From: QAMX01 sp964515055 | GTDB lineage: Bacteria > Bacillota > Clostridia > Oscillospirales > QAMX01 | DNA length: 10,863 nucleotides | Assembly (NCBI GenBank): GCA_964515055.1 | Contig: CAZEUG010000038.1 | Coordinates: forward strand, 1 to 10,863 | Direction: 5' to 3' | In this document: in pieces, positions 1 to 5,300 of the stretch | Layout: each line of letters opens with the position of its first letter | How positions within the stretch are numbered: position 1 is the first letter of the stretch | Translations under genes and position numbers: made by a program | The notes under the pieces: generated by a model | What the model was told of the DNA's origin: nothing | The model's input: only the letters and a program-made list of their open reading frames with translations | Databases searched by the model: none

Positions 1-177
1 ATCTGTAATCAAAAAAGTTCTCGACAATACCGATTCCTTCTGGATTATTTACATACTCTATGCTATAATACATACAAGCCATCCATACTATGCCATCAAG
101 CGTAACCGCTGATAGCCGGGTGGTGATAGATTTTTGATAGCAAAATCTCGGATAGACCATAGAATAAAGATAATCTG

Positions 178-183
178 TATAAT
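178..183 (+). promoter_or_regulatory. possible -10 element for the hydrolase operon
   Basis: A perfect TATAAT lies about 70 bases upstream of the hydrolase start, in the last AT-rich stretch before the operon. No convincing -35 hexamer sits 16-18 bases upstream, and the segment also reads as coding on the other strand, so this is only a candidate. Confidence 0.2.
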
Positions 184-206
184 TCAAACCACCACGAGCC
201 ACATCG

Positions 207-226
207 TCTAAACAAGAAAGTTTAGA
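207..226. promoter_or_regulatory. inverted repeat upstream of the hydrolase gene (possible operator)
   Basis: TCTAAAC and GTTTAGA form a perfect 7-bp inverted repeat separated by six bases (AAGAAA). It ends 27 bases before the hydrolase start and lies between the possible -10 element and the ribosome binding site, where an operator or 5'-leader hairpin would fit. It also overlaps the minus-strand open frame, so it may be fortuitous. Confidence 0.25.
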
Positions 227-253
227 TTCCAATTTTACCCGGCGAGGCTGAAT

Positions 254-1225
254 ATGAAATCCGTGACTGAAATATCAATGGAACGCTTCACTGTGCATTC
301 AGAGCAGGACGGGCTGGCGCTGGCGGGGATCGCCGTTCGCCCGGTTCACGTCGTGCCGTGCGGTGTCCTGCAGATTGCACATGGTATGCTTGAACACAAA
401 ATGCGCTACCTGCCGTTTATGCAGTGGATGGCAGAGCATGGCTACGCCTGCGTGATTCACGACCACCGCGGCCACGGCGAAAGCGTGGAATCGCCGGATG
501 GGCTGGGCTATTTCGGCGAAAACGGCGGCGATGCGCTCGTGCGGGATCTGTATCAGGTCACCGGCTGGGCGAAGCGGCGCTTCGGCCGGACGCCGTATTT
601 CCTGCTGGGGCACAGCATGGGCTCACTGGCGGCGCGTGTCTATGTCCGCCACTACAGTCGTGCGCTCGATGGGCTGATTCTCCTCGGCTCGCCCAGCCGC
701 CAGTCGGGCTGCGACACGGCAGAGCGGATGCTGGGGCGTCTCTCGCGGGACGGGCACCGCCGGAGCGATGCCATGGAGCGCGCCTTTGAAGCATTCTTTG
801 AGCGCCGCTATCGCAGTGAAAACCTGCCGAATTCGTGGATTTGCTCCGACCCCGCCGTTGTCGCGGAGCACAATGACGACCCGCTCTGCGCCTACTCGCT
901 GACGCTCAACGGCTATCGTTCGATTCTGTGGCTGATGCACGAGGCGTATGATATGCCGCGTGGCTCGGCGGCCTGCCCGGAGCTGCCGGTTCGCTTTTTG
1001 TCCGGCGCAGAGGACGTCTGCTTGGGCAATCGCCGTCGCTTTACGGATGCCGTCCGGCGGATGCGTCTCGCCGGGTACCAGAACGTATCTGCCCGCCTGT
1101 TTCAGGGAATGCGCCATGAAATTCTTCTGGAAACGGGACATCAGCGTGTGTATCAGGAAATTTTGCGCTTTTTGAATCCGATTGCAGGCATCGAAGCCGC
1201 AGACACAAGAGAGGCGGTTCAATGA
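254..1225 (+). CDS. alpha/beta hydrolase, lysophospholipase/monoacylglycerol lipase-like
   Basis: A 323-residue serine hydrolase of the alpha/beta fold, similar to the PldB/monoacylglycerol lipase group, expected to cleave an ester bond in a lipid or other acyl substrate. The complete catalytic triad is visible: the nucleophile elbow GHSMGS places Ser121, SGAED gives Asp254, and GMRHE gives His288. The oxyanion region is the IAHGMLEH segment near residue 43, followed by HDHRGHGES at 69-77, which is typical of the family. There is no signal peptide or membrane segment, so it is probably cytoplasmic or membrane-associated. The start at base 254 has GAGG six bases upstream; Met9 is a possible alternative. 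The stop overlaps the next gene's start (ATGA), implying translational coupling to the glycosyltransferase. The exact substrate cannot be read from the sequence. Confidence 0.9.
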   Translation: MKSVTEISMERFTVHSEQDGLALAGIAVRPVHVVPCGVLQIAHGMLEHKMRYLPFMQWMAEHGYACVIHDHRGHGESVESPDGLGYFGENGGDALVRDLYQVTGWAKRRFGRTPYFLLGHSMGSLAARVYVRHYSRALDGLILLGSPSRQSGCDTAERMLGRLSRDGHRRSDAMERAFEAFFERRYRSENLPNSWICSDPAVVAEHNDDPLCAYSLTLNGYRSILWLMHEAYDMPRGSAACPELPVRFLSGAEDVCLGNRRRFTDAVRRMRLAGYQNVSARLFQGMRHEILLETGHQRVYQEILRFLNPIAGIEAADTREAVQ

Positions 1226-1779
1226 AAATCCTGATGGTCATCGACCAATTTTACGACGCCAACAACGGTATGACGATCTCGGCGCGTCGCTTTGTGCAGG
1301 TGCTTCGACAACACGGCCACGACGTCCGCATCGCCTCCACCGGCTCGCCGGAGCTTCTGGCGGACAGGCTGGGGCTCTCGGTGCGGTTTGGCTTTTACCC
1401 GAAGCCGGAGCTTCTGGAGCTGATTGCGATGAGCGACCTCTACGTCCACACATCTGATGCCGAAATTGAGGCGATGAGCTGCATGGAGGCGTTCGCGTTC
1501 GCCTGCGGGCGCGTTCCGGTGATTGCCGACAGCTCCAAAAGCGCCACGCCGCAGTTCGCGCTGGATCGCCGCAGCCTGTTCGAGGCCGGAAACAGCAGCG
1601 ACCTGGCCGACCGCATCGATTACTGGCTGGAGCATCCGGAGGAGCGCGCCCAAATGGAAATCGCCTATGCGGAGCTGGCAAAGCAGTACAATCTGGATGC
1701 GTGTGTCCGACAGGTGGAGGCCATGTTCGAGCAGGCCATCGCCGAAAACGCCGGTCAGGAGGACGCGTCCCATGTATAG
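1222..1779 (+). pseudogene. family-4 glycosyltransferase with large internal deletion
   Basis: This 185-codon frame joins the beginning and end of a GT4 glycosyltransferase. Residues 1-40 (MKILMVIDQFYDANNG..., ...HGHDVRIAST) are the first Rossmann strand and helix. Residues 56-175 are the donor-binding C-terminal lobe: FGFY, DLYVHTSD, the E-x7-E motif (Glu81/Glu89), the VPVIADS segment and ATPQFALD. Family members are usually about 370-400 residues, so roughly 200 residues covering most of the acceptor domain, the linker and the start of the donor domain are missing between residues 40 and 55. A 6-bp tandem duplication (GTTCGC twice, bases 1491-1502) also inserts Phe-Ala after Glu89. The reading frame is nevertheless kept. 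The start overlaps the hydrolase stop and has a GAGAGG-type site upstream. Relatives often act on diacylglycerol or on polyprenyl or sugar acceptors. This copy is probably inactive, unless the deletion is an assembly error. Confidence 0.72.
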
Positions 1780-1921
1780 AAGCCCGAACCGGCGGGAGGC
1801 ACGCCGCGGCGCTGGAACAGGACTTTCAGCATCGGCTGACGCTCTGCCGTCAGCCAAAACAGACGAATTGAAAAGGAAGCAGGCGGTTGGCCTGACGAGA
1901 CAGGAGGTGTCGGTCATATGA
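1772..1921 (+). CDS. possible 49-residue small protein bridging two genes
   Basis: An ATG at base 1772 follows AGGAGG (1757-1762) with a nine-base spacer and opens a 49-codon frame. It overlaps the glycosyltransferase end by eight bases, and its TGA overlaps the next start in an ATGA configuration. The product is basic in its first third (MYRSPNRREARRGAG) and ends LTRQEVSVI. I recognise no domain. Part of another frame (ALEQDFQHRLTLCRQPKQ) looks more protein-like, so this could be a frameshifted or deleted remnant of a formerly longer gene, or simply a translated linker that keeps ribosomes moving to the alarmone synthetase. The signals and overlaps are visible; that it makes a functional protein is unproven. 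Confidence 0.35.
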   Translation: MYRSPNRREARRGAGTGLSASADALPSAKTDELKRKQAVGLTRQEVSVI

Positions 1922-2613
1922 CCCATGAAGAAGAAAATGCGCAACAGCTGCTGCGGGAGCTGCCAAAAATTGCAGAAAACCAGTGGCTTCGGGAACGGAT
2001 GTATGACTTTCTGAAGGTGCTGCAGATGTACCGGGCAGCGATTCGGGAAATGACAACCAAGCTGGAGGTGCTGGATGACGAATTCAGCGTCCGGCATCAC
2101 CATAACCCCATTCACCACATCGAGAGCCGCCTGAAATCGGCGGAGAGCATCACGGCCAAGCTGAAGCAAAACGGCTTCCCGCTGACGCTCGAATCGTTGC
2201 AGGAAAACCTGACGGACATCGCCGGTGTGCGCGTGATCTGCTGCTATATCGACGACATCTACCGCCTGTCCGATATGCTGCTGCGCCAGACGGATATTGA
2301 GCTGATCGCCAGAAAGGACTACATCCGGGAGCCGAAGCCGAACGGCTACCGGAGCCTGCACCTTGTGGTGCGGCTGCCGATTTTCCTGTCGGAGCAGACG
2401 GTCTATGTGCCGGTCGAGGTGCAGATTCGAACGGTCGCCATGGATTTCTGGGCAAGCCTGGAGCATTCGCTGCGCTATAAGCCGCAGGAGGAAATCCCGA
2501 ATGGCATCGATGCGGAGCTGCTGGACTGCTCCGAGCGCGTCGCCGAGCTGGATCGGCAGATGCAGGCGATTTTCCGCCGGATTCAGCAGGCAAGAAGCGA
2601 AACGGACGAATAG
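1918..2613 (+). CDS. small alarmone synthetase, RelQ/YjbM-like GTP pyrophosphokinase
   Basis: A 231-residue single-domain RelA/SpoT synthetase, expected to transfer pyrophosphate from ATP to GTP or GDP to make (p)ppGpp, the stringent-response signal, in the cytoplasm. Conserved synthetase motifs appear in order: HNPIHHIESRLKS near residue 62, DIAGVRVICCY (100-110), the G-loop region KDYIREPKPNGYRSLH (133-148) with the conserved Tyr and His, and EVQIRT (167-172) with the metal-binding glutamate, followed by DFWASLEHSLRYK (176-188). There is no hydrolase, TGS or ACT domain, so it is a small synthetase rather than long RelA/Rel; the C-terminal helix (about 200-226) resembles the oligomerising tail of RelQ proteins. 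AGGAGG (1902-1907) lies ten bases before the ATG. It is the last gene of a coupled operon and precedes a strong terminator. Confidence 0.93.
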   Translation: MTHEEENAQQLLRELPKIAENQWLRERMYDFLKVLQMYRAAIREMTTKLEVLDDEFSVRHHHNPIHHIESRLKSAESITAKLKQNGFPLTLESLQENLTDIAGVRVICCYIDDIYRLSDMLLRQTDIELIARKDYIREPKPNGYRSLHLVVRLPIFLSEQTVYVPVEVQIRTVAMDFWASLEHSLRYKPQEEIPNGIDAELLDCSERVAELDRQMQAIFRRIQQARSETDE

Positions 2614-2619
2614 CAAAGC

Positions 2620-2661
2620 GCCCCCACTGTCGAAGAAAACATGACAGTGGGGGCTTTTTTT
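2620..2661 (+). terminator. intrinsic terminator of the hydrolase-alarmone synthetase operon
   Basis: A perfect 12-bp stem (GCCCCCACTGTC, 2620-2631, with GACAGTGGGGGC, 2643-2654) and an 11-base loop are followed by seven T. It begins six bases after the alarmone synthetase stop. On the other strand the hairpin is followed only by GCTTTG, so it would be a weak terminator for the converging DUF368 gene. Confidence 0.95.
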
Positions 2662-2677
2662 GAATGTGTTGGAGCGG

Positions 2678-3517
2678 CTATTCGGCGTTTCGCGAATAGA
2701 ACCAGACGCCGACGGCGCCGAGGAGGAAGAGGAGAATCCCGGCGGGGATTTCCAGACCGCCCGGAAGGTGCGGCATGCTGCGGAAAATTTCCAGCACGGA
2801 GCCGAGGACGAAGCCGATGATGCAGAAATAGGTCGGGCCGGGATAGCGGTTCATGGCTTTTTCCAGCAGACGCGTTGTCAGCAGCACACCGGCGACCAGG
2901 CCGAGCCCCAGCGGGAGCAGAAACATCAGGTCAAAGGTTTTCGGCTGAAGCGCCGTCATAAAGCGGGTGTGCAGGGAGAAAACCGCGAGGATGGAGGAAA
3001 AGCTGATGCCGGGCAGAATCAGCGCAACGGCCAGCGGCAGTCCGAGCAGGAAAAGGATGCAGAAATCCCGAACGCCGTGCCCGTCGATGGCGAACAGATC
3101 GGACGGGACGAATGCGGTGGCCAGCGCGAGGCCGAAGCCGATCAGCAGAAACAGGATGGAGCGGACGGAAAAACCGCCGTGTGATTTGCGGACGAGCAGC
3201 GGGAAGCTGCCGGCAATCGCTCCGGCAAACAGGCAGAGCATCGGCACCTCCCAGAGCTCCACCAGCATGAGCAGGAGCTTGGCGCAGAAAACAAGCCCGA
3301 TGACGCCGCCGAGCGCCACGGAGGCGAGAAAGAGCAGGTTCTTTTTGACATTTTTGAAGAACGAAGCGACTGCTGTAACGAGCTGGTCATAGATGCCGAG
3401 AATGATGGCGGTGGTTCCGCCGCTGACGCCGGGAATCAGCATCACGGCGCCGATGATCAGGCCGTAGAGGATGTTTTTCAGCAGGGAAAACAGCGATTCT
3501 GAGGTGGAGGGTTTCAT
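2678..3517 (-). CDS. popT: DUF368 membrane protein, PopT-type polyprenyl-phosphate transporter
   Basis: A 279-residue polytopic membrane protein of the DUF368 family. Members (PopT in Staphylococcus aureus, DUF368 in Vibrio cholerae) are reported to return undecaprenyl phosphate to the cytoplasmic leaflet, recycling the lipid carrier for peptidoglycan and wall polymers. The two pseudo-symmetric halves each carry the family's re-entrant signature: IPGVSGGTTAIILGIYDQL (residues 28-46) and LPGISFSSILAVF (168-180). The second is divergent, having SFSS where a glycine-rich turn is more usual. Several hydrophobic segments surround them. I chose the start at 3517 (MKPSTSES) because AGAGGA lies nine bases upstream. 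A longer frame back to 3586 has an un-membrane-like leader and no better signal. The gene is divergent from pit and separated from it by a pair of palindromes. The symbol rests on family assignment. Confidence 0.85.
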   Translation of the reverse strand: MKPSTSESLFSLLKNILYGLIIGAVMLIPGVSGGTTAIILGIYDQLVTAVASFFKNVKKNLLFLASVALGGVIGLVFCAKLLLMLVELWEVPMLCLFAGAIAGSFPLLVRKSHGGFSVRSILFLLIGFGLALATAFVPSDLFAIDGHGVRDFCILFLLGLPLAVALILPGISFSSILAVFSLHTRFMTALQPKTFDLMFLLPLGLGLVAGVLLTTRLLEKAMNRYPGPTYFCIIGFVLGSVLEIFRSMPHLPGGLEIPAGILLFLLGAVGVWFYSRNAE

Positions 3518-3583
3518 ACAAATCAGTCCTCTCTCCGCAGAGCGGAAATTTTGGGATGGGTCGTCATAAAGCGTCCGCGCCGA

Positions 3584-3612
3584 CATATGGTTACCATATG
3601 GGCGCTGCGCCC
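3584..3612. promoter_or_regulatory. two adjacent perfect inverted repeats in the divergent intergenic region
   Basis: CATATGGT-T-ACCATATG (3584-3600) is a perfect inverted repeat with an 8-bp arm and one-base centre. It is followed at once by GGGCGC-T-GCGCCC (3600-3612), 6-bp arms and again one central T. Flanking GCGCC (3577-3581) and GGCGC (3601-3605) could extend the first. They lie between the DUF368 gene and pit, about 25 bases before the pit start, so they suit an operator for one or both genes, or a leader hairpin of pit. No clear promoter hexamers are visible. Confidence 0.5.
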
Positions 3613-3636
3613 GGAAAATGAACGGAAGGGAGATGG

Positions 3637-4668
3637 ATGGCGCTGACGCCTGGTGAATTTTTGCAGCTGGCCGTCCGCTGCCCGCCGTTCGGCGCGGCCG
3701 TTTTGCTGGCCGTTTTCATGGTGCTCGTCAATGGCGGGACAGACGCGCCGAATGCGATTGCCGGGTGCATCGCGTCTCACGCGATACGACCGCGTTCGGC
3801 CATATGGCTGGCGGCCGTGTGCAATCTGCTGGGCGCACTGGCAGCAACGCTGCAACCGGCCGTTGCGGAAACAATTGCCGGCCTTGCGGATTTCGGGAGC
3901 GGCTCGACTGCCGTGGCAGGGCTGTGTGCCGGGATGACCGCCGTTGTCGTCTGGTCGGCAGGTGCCTGGCTCCTCGGAATCCCGACCAGCGAAAGCCATG
4001 CGCTCATTTCCGGGCTGAGCGGTGCGGCGATTGCCGTTCACCGCGGAATCGCCGGAATCCGTTGGGCACCATGGTCAAAGACGCTGATTGGCCTTGCCGT
4101 TTCGACTGTCCCGGCGTTTGCGATGGGCTTTGCAGCCGAACGGCTGCTGGCGCGGGCGGTGCGATGTGCCGACCGGCGCAAAACAGCCGGTGCGTTTCGC
4201 CGGGTGCAGCTTGTGAGCGGTGCGGCGATGGCGTTTGCGCATGGTGTGCAGGATGGGCAGAAATTCGTTGGCGTCCTGCTGCTGGCCGCCGGGCAGGTGG
4301 CGGGCGTGAGCCGTGCGCCGCTCTGGATGAGCGTGATGGTGGCCGGGCTGATGGCGGCGGGAACGGCCATGGGCGGGCGCCGCGTGATCCAGACTGTTGG
4401 TGTCCGGATGGCGCACCCGGAGCCGTGTGAGGTGGTTGCGGCCGATGCGTCCGCTGCATTGCTGCTGAGCGGCGCGGCAGCGCTGGGTATTCCGGTCAGC
4501 ACGACACACGGAAAGACAACGGCGCTGATGGGTGCCACGGCGGGACGGCGGCTGCGCGCCGTGAACTGGCGCGTAGCAGGGGAGATGGCATGGGCATGGC
4601 TTCTGACGTTTCCGGGGTGCGGCGCACTCGGATACCTGGCCGCACGGATTTTTCTGAGCATGAGGTGA
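3637..4668 (+). CDS. pit: PiT-family inorganic phosphate transporter
   Basis: A 343-residue inner-membrane carrier of the PiT (PF01384) family, expected to import phosphate, usually as a metal-phosphate complex with a cation. The duplicated signatures are present. In the N-terminal half these are VNGGTDAPNAIAG (31-43) and GIPTSESHALISGLSGA (114-130). In the C-terminal half they are AHGVQDGQKFVGV (201-213) and GIPVSTTHGKTTALMGA (284-300). The second Asn of the usual NGxNDAPN is Thr here, and the usual HGxND is HGVQD. About ten hydrophobic segments are separated by a basic central loop near residues 170-190. The length is at the short end of the family. GGAAGG (3624-3629) precedes the start by seven bases. 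The DUF47-like gene starts four bases after the stop, the familiar pit/PhoU-like pairing. Confidence 0.92.
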   Translation: MALTPGEFLQLAVRCPPFGAAVLLAVFMVLVNGGTDAPNAIAGCIASHAIRPRSAIWLAAVCNLLGALAATLQPAVAETIAGLADFGSGSTAVAGLCAGMTAVVVWSAGAWLLGIPTSESHALISGLSGAAIAVHRGIAGIRWAPWSKTLIGLAVSTVPAFAMGFAAERLLARAVRCADRRKTAGAFRRVQLVSGAAMAFAHGVQDGQKFVGVLLLAAGQVAGVSRAPLWMSVMVAGLMAAGTAMGGRRVIQTVGVRMAHPEPCEVVAADASAALLLSGAAALGIPVSTTHGKTTALMGATAGRRLRAVNWRVAGEMAWAWLLTFPGCGALGYLAARIFLSMR

Positions 4669-4672
4669 GCAA

Positions 4673-5182
4673 ATGGTCAAACGTCACCGCGATTTTGAAA
4701 GCCTGACGGAGGGCGTCCGGCTGGCCGAATGCGCCGATCAGAGCCCCGGGCGGCTGCGGCAGGATGCCGTTCGCTGGCGGGATGCGTTTCTCCGGCGTTT
4801 GGAGCGGGAATTTCTGCCGCCGCTCGATCGCCGCGACCTGTCGGCGCTGGCGGAGCGCATTGCGGCGGTCTGCCTGTGCCTGGCCGATGCCATCGACTTG
4901 CAGCCGGGCGTTCATCCGCTTCCGACGGCGATTACCGCCTGTACGGCTGCACTGCGCGCCGTGACGAAAGAGCTGCCGTTCTACCGGCAGCCGGAGCGGT
5001 TTTCGCCGTTGGTCACAGCGCTGCGCCGGTGCGCCTCGGAGGCGTACCGCGCCTATGGCCGTGCAGCTGCCAATGCCGCCGACATCCGTTCACTGGTGAC
5101 TTATCTCGCATGGCAGCGCTGCGCCGCCGCGTTCCGGTCGGCCGCCGAGGCCGCCGTCTGCGCCGCCATCAACGGCGTGTGA
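4673..5182 (+). CDS. divergent DUF47/PhoU-like accessory protein of the phosphate transporter
   Basis: A 169-residue soluble, mostly helical protein. The stretch DAFLRRLEREFLPPLDRRDLSALAERIAAV (residues 37-66, quoted here as overlapping parts FLRRLEREFLPPL and PLDRRDLSALAERIAAV) matches the DUF47 core, in which family members read like LNxxFITPIDREDIxALA. DUF47 proteins are PhoU-like helical bundles that accompany PiT transporters and modulate phosphate uptake. This copy is shorter than the usual 205 or so residues. The metal-binding ExxxD segment just before the core appears to keep only the aspartate (VRWRD), so it may be functionally reduced. Its ribosome binding site (GAGGTGA, 4662-4668) overlaps the end of pit, implying coupled expression. 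The family call rests on one motif, the helical character and the neighbour. An unrelated helical protein is less likely. Confidence 0.7.
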   Translation: MVKRHRDFESLTEGVRLAECADQSPGRLRQDAVRWRDAFLRRLEREFLPPLDRRDLSALAERIAAVCLCLADAIDLQPGVHPLPTAITACTAALRAVTKELPFYRQPERFSPLVTALRRCASEAYRAYGRAAANAADIRSLVTYLAWQRCAAAFRSAAEAAVCAAINGV

Positions 5183-5267
5183 ACGCCGGTCGGGCGCTTC
5201 GTGCAACAACCGGTGCGTGCAGCTGTTTTGGCGGTATTCGCCGTATATCCAGGTATTCTGTTCCGTT

Positions 5268-5284
5268 CTGTGAACTTTTCACAG
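5268..5284. other. small hairpin in the convergent spacer
   Basis: CTGTGAA and TTCACAG form a perfect 7-bp stem with a three-base loop between the converging DUF47-like and topoisomerase A genes. No T-run follows on either strand, so it is not a classical intrinsic terminator. No other gene or strong structure is visible between 5183 and 5300. Confidence 0.35.
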
Positions 5285-5300
5285 CAAACGAATGGATGCG

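Larger units (their letters stand above)
2..253 (-). pseudogene. unidentified protein fragment, open frame running off left edge
   Basis: On the minus strand a single frame stays open for about 84 codons, from near base 253 to the left edge. It has a coding-like composition: many aromatic residues, and local stretches such as LDDVARGGLNYTDYLYSMVY and NPEGIGIVENFFDYR. I do not recognise the family. No ATG opens the frame until the methionine at about bases 168-170. Further upstream the frame meets a TGA inside the neighbouring hydrolase gene (near base 272), so the 5' end is either a non-ATG start or has been lost. The region is clearly AT-richer than the rest of the window. Together these suggest a remnant or the end of a horizontally acquired segment abutting the hydrolase gene; a live gene with a TTG or GTG start is the alternative. 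The open frame is directly visible. The pseudogene label is inference. Confidence 0.42.

Noticed and set aside
64..69. Perfect TATAAT near the left edge as a promoter for the hydrolase operon
   Set aside because: The only -35-like sequence (TTTACA at about 49-54) is ten bases away, too close, and the stretch reads as coding on the minus strand.
1219..2616. 465-codon minus-strand frame across the glycosyltransferase and alarmone synthetase
   Set aside because: Codon-complement shadow; it crosses two real genes and a strong plus-strand terminator and shows no domain.
2660..3184. Long plus-strand frame of 174 codons opposite the DUF368 gene
   Set aside because: Its product is Glu/Gln/Asp-rich low-complexity sequence typical of the complement of a hydrophobic membrane-protein gene; DUF368 motifs are clear on the other strand.
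3598..3621. Seven-codon ORF (MGAAPGK) beginning inside the palindrome before pit
   Set aside because: It has no ribosome binding site and its ATG is part of the inverted repeat; too short to support.
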